From assembly GCA_964652025.1 (NCBI GenBank), contig CAZYZX010000005.1, forward strand, positions 157,471 through 221,470: a stretch of DNA of 64,000 nt, written 5' to 3'. Within the stretch, counting starts at the first letter, position 1. Each line of letters opens with the position of its first letter. The position numbers and the translations under genes are program-made. The notes under the pieces were generated by a model. It saw nothing but the letters and a program-made list of their open reading frames with translations, was not told the origin of the DNA and made no database searches. Positions 52,159 through 61,859 of this stretch are shown here, piece after piece. The stretch comes from JAEXOD01 sp964652025 (lineage in GTDB: Bacteria; Bacteroidota; Ignavibacteria; Ignavibacteriales; Melioribacteraceae).

Positions 52159-53244
52159 ATGAGTAAAAAAAATATTTTAATAATAGGTCCACTACCACCA
52201 CCTTTAGGCGGTGTTGCAGTAATGAATCAGTCTGTTCAAAAAATAATGCAGGAAAAATATAATGTAATATCTTTAAATACATCTAAAAACGTAAGAAATG
52301 TGGATATATATAAAATAGATTTATTCAGAAGCATAAGACATGGCTTATTAAATTTTTTTAATTTACTTATAATTTTAATTAAATATCAAGTAAATTTGGC
52401 TAATATTTTTGTTACTTCTAATTTGGGCTTTGTTAGAGATGCTGTGCTTATATTGTTACTAAAGACTTTCAAAAAAAAGATCATTATTCATTTCCATTCA
52501 AAAAAGCAGGGTGAATATTTTTTAAGTGATGAAAAGTTGTTTTTACTAAAATGGATTATGAACCTTTCAAATTGTATTATTTTTTTATCTGAAAATCATA
52601 GTTCGTATTTTTTAAATAAAATTAAAATAAAAACAAGATACACAATATTAGAAAATTTTGTCGATTATAGAAATTTTAATTGCCAGGTAGAGGATAAAGT
52701 ATTTGAGTTTTTGTATGTAGGTAGGTTAAGTAAAAAAAAAGGATTCAAAACTCTTTTGAATTCATTAATCCTATGTAAAAAAAATAATATAGCAATCAAA
52801 GTACATATTGTAGGACTATATGAAAATGATGATTTTGAAAATGAATGTAAATCGCTAATTATGAATAATAAATTAAATGATTACTTAATATTTCATGGTT
52901 ATAAAGATGGTGAAGAAAAGTTTGAATTGTTTAAAAAATTATTGGTATTTGTATTTCCTTCAGAGTTTGAGAATTCTCCATTGGTTTTAAAGGAAGCTAT
53001 AGCATCTAAAATGATAATAATTGCTAGTAATATTGAAGCGAATGTTTTAATAGGTAATTCATTAAAAAGCTTTATCTTTTTTGAAAACAAAAACGCTATT
53101 TCATTATATAATGCCATAAAAAAAATAAAATGTGAAAAAAACATTTTAATGAATAATTTGAAAAATTTTTCTAACATTAAAAAATATGATTTAGATATAG
53201 CAAAGAATAAACTATTTGAAATTCATAAATCATTAATTGAATAA
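52159..53244 (+). CDS. Glycosyltransferase family 4
   Basis: A 361-residue GT-B protein. The N-terminus ILIIGPLPPPLGGVAVMNQS is typical of GT4 enzymes in surface-polysaccharide loci. The C-terminal half has FLYVGRLSKKKGFKTLLNSL, and FPSEFENSPLVLKEAIASKM contains the E-x7-E motif that contacts the donor nucleotide. Specific sugars are unknown. It begins after a 436-bp AT-rich gap and ends 2 bp before the CapK-like gene, so it probably starts a new transcript. Confidence 0.87.
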   Translation: MSKKNILIIGPLPPPLGGVAVMNQSVQKIMQEKYNVISLNTSKNVRNVDIYKIDLFRSIRHGLLNFFNLLIILIKYQVNLANIFVTSNLGFVRDAVLILLLKTFKKKIIIHFHSKKQGEYFLSDEKLFLLKWIMNLSNCIIFLSENHSSYFLNKIKIKTRYTILENFVDYRNFNCQVEDKVFEFLYVGRLSKKKGFKTLLNSLILCKKNNIAIKVHIVGLYENDDFENECKSLIMNNKLNDYLIFHGYKDGEEKFELFKKLLVFVFPSEFENSPLVLKEAIASKMIIIASNIEANVLIGNSLKSFIFFENKNAISLYNAIKKIKCEKNILMNNLKNFSNIKKYDLDIAKNKLFEIHKSLIE

Positions 53245-53246
53245 TT

Positions 53247-54647
53247 ATGTCTTATAGTAATGAATTTACCAAAAAACTATATGATTTTTCTCCATTTTTT
53301 GTAAAAAATTTTTTTGCAACATTTTATGGGTTTTTACAAAGATTTGAAAGGTATGGTAAAACTTATAAAAAGTATAAAGAATTTTTGAAAGAAAGCCAAT
53401 ATTGGTCTAATGAAGATTTAATAAGTTACAGAGATGAACAGACTATCAAATTTGTTAATTTTGCAATTGAAAATAATGCATATTATAGGGCATCAAAAGT
53501 TTACGAAAAAATTACTAAAATTTCAGATTTAAGAAATTTCCCGATTATTAATAAACAAATAGTACGTAACAATATTAAAAAACTTTTAGATAATAAAATA
53601 ATTCTGCCTCACAAAATTATGCATACAAGTGGAACTACAGGGGCTTCAATAGTTTTTCCAATTAGTAAATACTGTTTTGAGCGTGAATATGCTTTTAGAT
53701 GGTTGCATTATAGTTGGGGAGATGTTAGTTTGGACGGTAAAGATAAAGTTGCTGTATGTTCTGGTCATCCTGTTGCTTATAATATGAGAAATAAGCCACC
53801 ATTTTGGGTATATGATTATGCAGACAATTGGCTTTTTTTTTCATCATATCACATGACAAAAGAAAATTTAAAAAGCTATATTGAAGAGCTTAGAAAATTT
53901 AACCCAAAATTATTGCATGGGTATCCATCTTCAATTTATCTATTAGCATTAGCAAATATCAATTTAGTTAAAAATAGAATTCAAATACCAAAAATTTATT
54001 GTGCTTCAGAAACATTATTTGATTGGCAAAGAAAAATAATCGCAGATAGTTTTAATGGTCAAGTTTTTAATTGGTACGGTAATACTGAAAATTGCGCAAA
54101 TATTGTTGAATGCGAAGAAGGTGAGTTACATTTAAAATTTGAACATAGTTACGTAGAAACGCTTAATGGGAAAAATGAAAACGCTATAATTGGCAACGAC
54201 CTTAAAATGGTATGTACTAGTTTTGGTAATTATTCTTTCCCATTAATAAGATATGAAATAGGGGATATAATATCCATATCCGAACAAAATGGAGCTAAGT
54301 GTAAAAGAGGTGGTTTAATTGTTCAAAAAATTGAAGGAAGAAAAGAAGATTATATTATTACAAGTGATGGAAGGTTAGTTGGTCGATTAGATCACTTATT
54401 TAAGGATTCAGTTAATGTTGAAGAGGCTCAGATTGTTCAGAACGATTTAAATGAAATTATTTTAAGATTAAAAACAAACGCAAATTATAATAAAAAAGAT
54501 GAACAAAAAATATTAAGTGAAGCTAGACTTAGATTAGGGGATAATATGAAAATATTATTTGAATATGTTAATTATATTGAACGAACGAAAAATGGGAAAT
54601 TTAAATTTATAATTTCTAATTTAGATAAAAATAAAATTACATTTTAG
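53247..54647 (+). CDS. CapK / phenylacetate-CoA ligase-like adenylating enzyme
   Basis: A 466-residue member of the adenylate-forming superfamily of the PaaK/CapK branch. MHTSGTTGASIVFP is the nucleotide-binding loop, FNWYGNTENCANI is the later active-site motif, and YEIGDIIS fits motif A8. Such proteins are common in capsule loci. Their substrate is usually unknown, and the CoA-ligase name is borrowed from phenylacetate degradation. It lies in a close-set group with the bi-domain oxidoreductase (6 bp) and the toroid protein. Confidence 0.83.
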   Translation: MSYSNEFTKKLYDFSPFFVKNFFATFYGFLQRFERYGKTYKKYKEFLKESQYWSNEDLISYRDEQTIKFVNFAIENNAYYRASKVYEKITKISDLRNFPIINKQIVRNNIKKLLDNKIILPHKIMHTSGTTGASIVFPISKYCFEREYAFRWLHYSWGDVSLDGKDKVAVCSGHPVAYNMRNKPPFWVYDYADNWLFFSSYHMTKENLKSYIEELRKFNPKLLHGYPSSIYLLALANINLVKNRIQIPKIYCASETLFDWQRKIIADSFNGQVFNWYGNTENCANIVECEEGELHLKFEHSYVETLNGKNENAIIGNDLKMVCTSFGNYSFPLIRYEIGDIISISEQNGAKCKRGGLIVQKIEGRKEDYIITSDGRLVGRLDHLFKDSVNVEEAQIVQNDLNEIILRLKTNANYNKKDEQKILSEARLRLGDNMKILFEYVNYIERTKNGKFKFIISNLDKNKITF

Positions 54648-54653
54648 GCTTTT

Positions 54654-56774
54654 ATGAAACAACTAACACAGAACTTAAAAACAGGTAAAATGGAAATTTC
54701 CGATGTTCCTTTTCCCTTATTACAACCAGGAAATATATTAGTAAAAAATCATTTTTCATTGATAAGTGCCGGTACAGAAGGTAGCAAAGTTGAGACAGCA
54801 CGTAAAAGTTTAATAGGAAAAGCAAAAGAAAAACCAGAACAGTTAAGACAAGTAATTGAGACATTAAAAAAAGAAGGAATTTTTTCTACTTTTAGACGTG
54901 TAATGAATAAATTAGATGCATTAAGTCCCTTAGGGTATTCATGTTCTGGGATTATTATTGACGTAGGTAAAAATGTAACAAACTTTAAAGTTGGAGATAG
55001 AGTTGCTTGTGGTGGAACTGATGCAGTACATGGTGAATTTGTATCGGTTCCAGTTAACTTGGCAGTAAAAATTTCCGATAATGTATCTTTTGAAGACGCT
55101 GCTTATACAACAGTTGCCGCGATTGCAATGCAAGGTATAAGACAAGCAGATTTAAGTTTAGGAGAAAACTGTGCGATAATCGGTTTGGGCTTAATTGGAC
55201 AATTAACTACAATTATGTTAAAAGCAAGTGGTGTTAATGTAGTAGGAATTGATATTGATGAACGAATGGTTACGCTTAGTAAAATTTCCGGTGTTGATTT
55301 AGCTCTAAATAGTAATGATGAAAAATTGGAACAGAGTATAAAATATTTTACTAATGGTTATGGTGTAGATGCAGTTATTATAACTGCAGGTACAAAAAGT
55401 TTAGGACCTATAGAATTAGCAGGGAAAATTGCACGTCATAAAGGTAAAGTAATAATTGTTGGTGCTGTACCAACTGGTTTTAGTAGAGAAAATTATTATA
55501 AAAAAGAATTAGAATTAAAAATGTCGATGTCCTATGGGCCGGGTAGATATAATACTAATTATGAAGAAAAAGGATTAGATTATCCATTTGGATATGTTAG
55601 ATGGACAGAAAATAGAAATATGCAGGCTTTTATAAATTTGTTGCATAAAAATAAAATTTGTATAAAACATTTAACTACACATGTTTTTAATTTTAATAAT
55701 GCTTTAGATGCATATGAATTAATCGTAACAAAAAAAGAAGAGTATATAGGAATTTTATTAAAATATGATATAAATTCAGAAATTAAAGAAAATATTGTAA
55801 TTAATAAAAAAATATTTAAATCTAATAAAGCAGTAGTAGGCTTTATTGGAGCTGGTAGTTTTGCGCAAAACTTTTTATTGCCAAATGTTCCAAAAAAATA
55901 TTTATCAAAAGTTGTTACTTCTACAAGTCACAATTGTAAGAATATTGCACAAAAATACGAATTTGCAATGGCTTGTTCAAGTGTAGATGAGATTACAAAA
56001 GATCCCGCTATTAACACTCTTTTTGTTGTAACTAGGCATAACACGCATTTTGAATATGTTATGCAAGGATTACAAGAGAATAAAAATATTTTTGTGGAAA
56101 AGCCAATCTGCTTAAAAGAAGAAGAATTAGAACAAATTAAAGATATATATTTAAATAAAAATGTAAGATTAATGGTTGGATATAATAGGCGTTTTGCTCC
56201 TTTAATTGAAAAAATAAAAACTAATTTAATCCAAGATCAACCAATAACAATTAATTATCGTATAAATGCTGGCTTTATACCAATGGATCATTGGACTCAG
56301 GACCCTATAATAGGAGGGGGAAGAATAATTGGTGAAGTATGTCATTTTATTGATTTATCAATATTTTTAACTAATAGTTTGATTAAAGAATTACATAGCT
56401 TTGTTATTGATGATCAAAATGGTTTAAATGATAATGTTGTTATATCATTAAAATTTTATAATAATTCTATTGCTAATATTTCTTACTTTGCAAATGGTTC
56501 AAAATTATTACCAAAGGAATATTTAGAATTAAACCAAAATGGTGTTACTTACATTTTGAATGATTTTAAAGAACTTTTTATTTATGGTAAAAATATTAAA
56601 AAAATGAAAATGATAAATCAAGATAAAGGGCATAAAAAAGAAATTGAATTATTTATTAATTCAATAAATAATGGTAAAGAAGCCCCAATTAAATTTGAAG
56701 AAATTTATAATGGCTCATTAGCAACATTTAAAGTTTTAGAATCTATAAAAACTGGAAAATCAATTAAGATTTAA
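54654..56774 (+). CDS. Bi-domain oxidoreductase: zinc-type alcohol dehydrogenase fused to Gfo/Idh/MocA domain
   Basis: A 706-residue fusion. Residues about 1-370 are a medium-chain dehydrogenase: PLGYSCSGIIIDVGKNV, FKVGDRVACGG, then the Rossmann stretch CAIIGLGLIGQLTTIMLKAS. Residues about 390-706 are a Gfo/Idh/MocA oxidoreductase: VVGFIGAGSFAQNFLLP, FVEKPICLKEEEL, RLMVGYNRRFAPL. The four-cysteine structural zinc site of alcohol dehydrogenases is not apparent. The fused architecture recurs in surface-polysaccharide loci, generally beside CapK-like and toroid proteins, where a sugar oxidation/reduction (for example epimerisation through a keto form) is suspected. The substrate is unknown. Confidence 0.85.
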   Translation: MKQLTQNLKTGKMEISDVPFPLLQPGNILVKNHFSLISAGTEGSKVETARKSLIGKAKEKPEQLRQVIETLKKEGIFSTFRRVMNKLDALSPLGYSCSGIIIDVGKNVTNFKVGDRVACGGTDAVHGEFVSVPVNLAVKISDNVSFEDAAYTTVAAIAMQGIRQADLSLGENCAIIGLGLIGQLTTIMLKASGVNVVGIDIDERMVTLSKISGVDLALNSNDEKLEQSIKYFTNGYGVDAVIITAGTKSLGPIELAGKIARHKGKVIIVGAVPTGFSRENYYKKELELKMSMSYGPGRYNTNYEEKGLDYPFGYVRWTENRNMQAFINLLHKNKICIKHLTTHVFNFNNALDAYELIVTKKEEYIGILLKYDINSEIKENIVINKKIFKSNKAVVGFIGAGSFAQNFLLPNVPKKYLSKVVTSTSHNCKNIAQKYEFAMACSSVDEITKDPAINTLFVVTRHNTHFEYVMQGLQENKNIFVEKPICLKEEELEQIKDIYLNKNVRLMVGYNRRFAPLIEKIKTNLIQDQPITINYRINAGFIPMDHWTQDPIIGGGRIIGEVCHFIDLSIFLTNSLIKELHSFVIDDQNGLNDNVVISLKFYNNSIANISYFANGSKLLPKEYLELNQNGVTYILNDFKELFIYGKNIKKMKMINQDKGHKKEIELFINSINNGKEAPIKFEEIYNGSLATFKVLESIKTGKSIKI

Positions 56775-56778
56775 TTTA

Positions 56779-57915
56779 ATGTACAATATTATAAAAAATT
56801 TAGAAAATTATATTATAAAAGAAAACTATTTAGGATATGATCCTTACGATTTTTTAACCTCACCCATTTTTAAATTAAGTATATTAAAAAATAAACCAGT
56901 TAGATTTTATTCTCAACAATTTTTCAGAAGAATACCAATCAACTTACGACCAATTTTTGGAATTAAAAAAGGATTAAATCCAGTTACTTTAGGTTTATGC
57001 ATAGAATCATTTGCATATCTAAGTAAAATATATCCAAATGAAAAAGTTAATTATATTAAATTAATTAATAATTGTCTTGAAAAATTATTAAATTTGCAAT
57101 CAAAAGGTTATTCAGGTGCTTGTTGGGGATATGATTTTGATTGGGAAGCTAGATATACAACAATTAACGCATATATTCCAACAGTGGTAGCAACCGGCAT
57201 GATTACAAATTCATTATTTGAAGCTTACAAAATAATAAAAGATGAAAAATTGATTGAATTATGTAATAGTTCAACATTGTTCGTATTAAAAGATTTAAAT
57301 AAATATGAAGATGATAAGGGTGTTTGCTGTTCTTATAGTCCTGTTGATAAACAAAAAGTATTAAATGCAAGTATTAAAGGGGCAAGATTACTTGCGCAAG
57401 TTTTTGCAGTTACAAAAGATGAAAAACTAAAAAAAGAAGCTAAAAAAATAATTAATTATGTAGTTAATGTGCAACGAGAGGATGGCTCTTGGCCATATTC
57501 AATTGGTGATGCCAGAAGTTGGAGTGATAACTATCACACTGCTTATGTCTTAGATGCAATACAAACATATATAAAATGTACAAATGATACCGAGTATAGT
57601 AAATATTTTGAAAAAGGTTTAAAGTATTATATTGAAAATTTTTTTGTTAATAAAACTATACCAAAGTATTATAATAATAAAATATATCCCATAGACTCTA
57701 CTGCTATAGCACAATCAATAATCACTTTGAGCAAAAATAGATATTTTGATATAGCAGAAAATGTTATTAATTGGGCAATTGAAAATATGTATAGCCATAA
57801 TGGTTATTTTTATTATCAAAAACATAGACTATTTACGCATAAAACTTCTTACATGCGTTGGTCAAATGCTTGGATGTTTAATGCAATTTCGTATTATTTA
57901 TTTAAAAAGTTTTAA
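56779..57915 (+). CDS. Alpha/alpha-toroid protein of capsule loci
   Basis: A 378-residue soluble protein, mostly helical, with repeated aromatic hairpins. Stretches such as YSGACWGYDFDWEARYTTIN, VNVQREDGSWPYSI and WSDNYHTAYVLDAIQTYIK point to an alpha/alpha6-toroid (six-hairpin glycosidase-like) fold. Similar proteins in polysaccharide loci are sometimes labelled delta-aminolevulinic acid dehydratase, which I believe is a wrong name. A role as epimerase, lyase or hydrolase on the glycan is possible but not shown. It starts 4 bp after the bi-domain oxidoreductase. Confidence 0.72.
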   Translation: MYNIIKNLENYIIKENYLGYDPYDFLTSPIFKLSILKNKPVRFYSQQFFRRIPINLRPIFGIKKGLNPVTLGLCIESFAYLSKIYPNEKVNYIKLINNCLEKLLNLQSKGYSGACWGYDFDWEARYTTINAYIPTVVATGMITNSLFEAYKIIKDEKLIELCNSSTLFVLKDLNKYEDDKGVCCSYSPVDKQKVLNASIKGARLLAQVFAVTKDEKLKKEAKKIINYVVNVQREDGSWPYSIGDARSWSDNYHTAYVLDAIQTYIKCTNDTEYSKYFEKGLKYYIENFFVNKTIPKYYNNKIYPIDSTAIAQSIITLSKNRYFDIAENVINWAIENMYSHNGYFYYQKHRLFTHKTSYMRWSNAWMFNAISYYLFKKF

Positions 57916-58192
57916 TATGATTATATAATTTAATATTAAATTTATTATTTCTATAAAAATTTATCTTAAATTGTGCATAATTAATAAAATTATTAAGTCT
58001 ATCAATTTTTTTAGATATTAATTAATACTTTGCATACACAATAAAATAAAATATTGATGAAATGCAAATAATTATTTATTTTTAATAAAATAAATAATTA
58101 TATTTATTTAAGGAAATAAAATTAAAGTATTAAAAAGTTCGATTTGCTATGATTATAGGAACTATTTAATTTATTTACGTAAATGGATACAT

Positions 58193-59218
58193 ATGTACTG
58201 GTTTGATATTGATAATACTCCTCATGTTCCTTTATTTACACCAATATTTAAGGAATTAAAAAATCAAAATATAGATTATTTTATAACAGCGCGTGATTTT
58301 GCGCAAACAAAAGAACTGCTTAGTTTAAATGGCATCGATTATAAATTGGTTGGTAAACATGCAGGTAAGAATAAAATTAATAAAATTATTAATTTGTTTT
58401 TACGTGCTAATCAACTTAATAAAACAATTAAAAATAGGAAAATAGATTTAGCTATTAGTCATGGTTCACGAACACAATTAATTACTGCAAAAAAAAATAA
58501 TATTAAGTCAATTTTAATGCTGGACTATGAATACACAGAAAATAAAATTTTTAACTTATTTGCAAATAAAATTTTAATGCCTATTTATATTCCAGATAAA
58601 AGACTTAAAAACGCTGGGTTCAACTTAAAAAAAATAATCCGATATCATGGATTTAAGGAAGAACTATATCTAAATTATTATATACCAGATTTAACATTTA
58701 GAAAAACACTTAATATTCTTGAACAAGAAATATTAGTGATATTTAGACCACCGAGTATGGTGGGTAATTATCATGATCCTAAAAGTGAAGAATTATTAAT
58801 GGCAGGACTTGAATATTTCAGTAATAATTCAAAAGTAAAATGTATAATAGTAAATCGAACAAATGTTGAAAGAGAATTTATTCAATCAAAAATTGGGCAA
58901 CGCCAAAATATAATGTTTTTAGATAAACCGGTTATTGGGTTGGATCTACTTTATGCGGCAGATATAGCTATCTCCGGGGGTGGAACCATGAATAGAGAAG
59001 CAGCTCTTCTTGGCACCGAGACTTACAGTATTTTTACAGGAAAACGTCCATATCTTGATGAATATTTACAAGATATTGGAAGATTAAAATTTATTGAAAA
59101 AGTTTCAGACTTTTCATCTATACAAATTTCTAAAAAAAAGAAAAACCCAATTATTAAAGGGAAAGGAACTTTGATAGAAGAAATTATAGAGATTTTCAAA
59201 TCGATTAAAAACAACTAA
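58193..59218 (+). CDS. DUF354 family protein, GT-B-like
   Basis: A 341-residue protein matching DUF354. The start WFDIDNTPHVPLFTPIFKEL is characteristic, as are DLAISHGSRTQL and ADIAISGGGTMNREAALLGT near the C-terminus. This last segment resembles the donor-binding loop of UDP-GlcNAc 2-epimerase/glycosyltransferase GT-B proteins. No defined reaction is known to me. It follows a 277-bp AT-rich gap and precedes the aminotransferase by 29 bp. Confidence 0.83.
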   Translation: MYWFDIDNTPHVPLFTPIFKELKNQNIDYFITARDFAQTKELLSLNGIDYKLVGKHAGKNKINKIINLFLRANQLNKTIKNRKIDLAISHGSRTQLITAKKNNIKSILMLDYEYTENKIFNLFANKILMPIYIPDKRLKNAGFNLKKIIRYHGFKEELYLNYYIPDLTFRKTLNILEQEILVIFRPPSMVGNYHDPKSEELLMAGLEYFSNNSKVKCIIVNRTNVEREFIQSKIGQRQNIMFLDKPVIGLDLLYAADIAISGGGTMNREAALLGTETYSIFTGKRPYLDEYLQDIGRLKFIEKVSDFSSIQISKKKKNPIIKGKGTLIEEIIEIFKSIKNN

Positions 59219-59247
59219 TTTACAATTAATTTAATTCTGAGGCAAAA

Positions 59248-60384
59248 ATGAACATACCTTTTCTTGATTTAAAAGTACAGTATCAAAGTATTAAAGACGA
59301 AGTACTTCCAGCAATCAACAATGTTTTAGAGAATACTGCATATGTATTAGGTAAGCCGGTACAAGAATTTGAAACGAATTTTGCAAAAGCGCATAATGCT
59401 AAATATTGTTATGGAGTAAGTAGTGGAACCGCTGGGAATCATATTGTTTTATGGGCATTAGGTTTGAAACCCGGAGATGAAGTAATTATTCCAGCTAATA
59501 CTTTTATAGCAACTGCGTGGGGTGCAACTTTATGTGGTGCAACACCTGTGTTTGTAGACTGTCATCCTGAAAGTTATAATATTGATCCAACTAAAGTAGA
59601 AGCAGCTATTACGCCAAAAACCAAAGCAATAGTTGCAGTACATTTGTATGGACAGCCAGCAGATATGGACCCATTAAATGAGATTGCTAGAAAACACAAC
59701 TTAATATTAGTGGAAGATTGTGCACAAGCTCATATTAGCCTTTACAAAGGTAAGCCGGTTGGTTCGCTAGCTACTGCAAGTTCATTTAGTTTTTACCCCG
59801 GTAAAAATTTAGGTGCATATGGTGAAGGCGGAGCTGTTATGACGAATGATGAAGAGTTAGCAAAGAAATTTAAAATGATTAGGGACCATGGAGCGGAACA
59901 AAAATATTTTCACCAAATTTATGGTCATAATTATAGAATGGAAGGAATACAAGGTGCAGTATTAGGAGTAAAATTAAATCATTTGGAGAAATGGACTGAA
60001 GGAAGAAGAAAAAACGCTGAAAAATATAAAGAATTATTGAAAGATGTTGTTGAAATTAAACTACCAATCGAGATGGAATATGCCAAACATGTTTATCATT
60101 TATTTGTAATTCAGTTAATTTCAAAAGATATAAATAATAAATCATTAAAGCGTAATGAACTACAAAAGTACTTAAATGAACGAGGAATTTCAACTGGATT
60201 ACATTACCCAATTCCTTTGCATTTACAACCTTGTTTTGCACATTTAGGATATAAAAAAGGTGATTTCCCCGTAACAGAAGATTTAGCCGAACAAGGGTTA
60301 AGTTTACCTATGTATGCTGAGCTTAGCGATGAACAAATAACTTATGTTTGTGAGGAAATAAAAAGATTTTTTGAAAAGAATTAA
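59248..60384 (+). CDS. DegT-family sugar aminotransferase (second WbpE-like copy)
   Basis: A 378-residue PLP-dependent sugar aminotransferase with PLP lysine Lys186 in FSFYPGKNLGAYGEGG, plus GVSSGTAGNHIVLWALGLKP and LVEDCAQAH. It is similar to the enzyme at 33553-34737 along its length, but clearly diverged. GAGG precedes ATG 59248. With the oxidoreductase at 61860 and the acetyltransferase at 62874 it forms a second 3-amino-sugar set, split by the sugar transferase gene. Its stop codon shares a base with the next start (TAATG). Confidence 0.87.
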   Translation: MNIPFLDLKVQYQSIKDEVLPAINNVLENTAYVLGKPVQEFETNFAKAHNAKYCYGVSSGTAGNHIVLWALGLKPGDEVIIPANTFIATAWGATLCGATPVFVDCHPESYNIDPTKVEAAITPKTKAIVAVHLYGQPADMDPLNEIARKHNLILVEDCAQAHISLYKGKPVGSLATASSFSFYPGKNLGAYGEGGAVMTNDEELAKKFKMIRDHGAEQKYFHQIYGHNYRMEGIQGAVLGVKLNHLEKWTEGRRKNAEKYKELLKDVVEIKLPIEMEYAKHVYHLFVIQLISKDINNKSLKRNELQKYLNERGISTGLHYPIPLHLQPCFAHLGYKKGDFPVTEDLAEQGLSLPMYAELSDEQITYVCEEIKRFFEKN

Positions 60385-61838
60385 TGAAGCTACCATTTTA
60401 CAAATATTTTTATGCCGTAATGGATTTTTTAATAGTTTTGTTTTCACAGTTTATTGCGGCAACAATTGTAACATTAGATACCCCCAATAAAAATTTGGGA
60501 AATATATTTTACATTTTTGATTTATCATTTCATCCGTACTTAATTTTTACAACTATTAGTATATTTTTTGTATTTATTTTTCAAAATAATAATCTTTACA
60601 AATTAAATATTTGCCTATCTTGGTTAAATCAAATTGTAAGATTAATCAAATCAGTTTTTTATGGACTAATATTTTTGATAGTTTTTTCTTATTTTACAAA
60701 ATCAAGTTTTATACTAGAATCGCGACAATTTACTATTATATTCACATTTAGTTGTGGTTTTCTCTTGTTTTTTTCAAGGGTAATTATTTTAAGAAAAATT
60801 ATACAAAAACTTTTTAAAGAAAAAATTCTAAAAAAACATATAATAATTATTGGAGGTGGTAAATCAGGTAAATTTCTTGCCACTAAATTATTAATTGAAA
60901 ATGATCATGGAATTATTATAAATGGATTTTTGGATGACAAATTAAATATTGGAACTGAAATATTACCTAGTTTATATGTATTGGGAAATACTGATGAATT
61001 AGAAGATGTTACTTCTAAAATTAAGGTGGATGAAGTAATTATTGCAATAGACAATATTACTTACGAGAAGCTACTAGAAATAATTGATAAATGTCTTAAA
61101 TTAAAAATTAGGGTTAGTGTAGCTTCGTCATTATTTGATATTATTCCTGAAAAATTAGAAACGGAAAAATATTCTAATATCCCAATTATTGAAATTTCTC
61201 CTCGTTTAAATGATGAAATAAATATTAAATTAAAGAGAATATTTGATTTTATTGGTGCGCTATTGGGAATTATTTTGTTATTACCTTTATTTTTAGTTAT
61301 AGCTATTTTAATCAAATTCAGTTCAAAAGGTCCAGTTTTATATACACATTTTAGAGTTGGTAAAGATGGAAAGCTCTTTAAATTTTATAAGTTTAGAAGT
61401 ATGACAATAACTAATGAAAATGATGAAGAAAGAAAAAAAATGATGATAGAATTTATGAAAAATGGTAAGACACAAAATGGTAAAGATACTAAAATATTAA
61501 ATTCTAGTAGAGTTACTAAAATTGGAAGTTTTATTAGAAAAACATCAATTGATGAATTACCACAGTTAATAAATGTATTAAAGGGTGAAATGAGTTTAGT
61601 TGGACCTAGACCAGCTTTACCTTATGAATACGAAAATTATGATAATTGGCAAAAGCGAAGAGTTAAAGTTTTGCCTGGATGTACAGGTTTATGGCAAATT
61701 TCTGGGCGAAGTAGTGTTAGTTTTAAAGACTCAATTATTTTAGATTTATATTATATTAATAATATGTCTCCTTGGCTTGATTTACAAATAATTCTTAAAA
61801 CTATTCCAGTAATGATTTTTGCTAAAGGTGGCAAGTAA
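60384..61838 (+). CDS. Undecaprenyl-phosphate sugar phosphotransferase (WbaP/WcaJ type)
   Basis: The initiating enzyme of repeat-unit synthesis: it transfers a sugar-1-phosphate from an NDP-sugar to undecaprenyl phosphate. The 484-residue protein has four N-terminal membrane segments (about residues 10-150) and a Rossmann-like domain (IIIGGGKSGKFLATKLL). A fifth membrane segment (IGALLGIILLLPLFLVIAIL) leads to the catalytic domain. Catalytic motifs include KFYKFRSMT, SIDELPQLINVLKGEMSLVG with PRPALPYEYE, and LPGCTGLWQISGRS. This is the long WbaP/WcaJ form. Glucose or galactose is usual; the actual sugar here is not readable. Confidence 0.92.
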   Translation: MKLPFYKYFYAVMDFLIVLFSQFIAATIVTLDTPNKNLGNIFYIFDLSFHPYLIFTTISIFFVFIFQNNNLYKLNICLSWLNQIVRLIKSVFYGLIFLIVFSYFTKSSFILESRQFTIIFTFSCGFLLFFSRVIILRKIIQKLFKEKILKKHIIIIGGGKSGKFLATKLLIENDHGIIINGFLDDKLNIGTEILPSLYVLGNTDELEDVTSKIKVDEVIIAIDNITYEKLLEIIDKCLKLKIRVSVASSLFDIIPEKLETEKYSNIPIIEISPRLNDEINIKLKRIFDFIGALLGIILLLPLFLVIAILIKFSSKGPVLYTHFRVGKDGKLFKFYKFRSMTITNENDEERKKMMIEFMKNGKTQNGKDTKILNSSRVTKIGSFIRKTSIDELPQLINVLKGEMSLVGPRPALPYEYENYDNWQKRRVKVLPGCTGLWQISGRSSVSFKDSIILDLYYINNMSPWLDLQIILKTIPVMIFAKGGK

Positions 61839-61859
61839 CAACTTATTAGGGAGGTCAAT

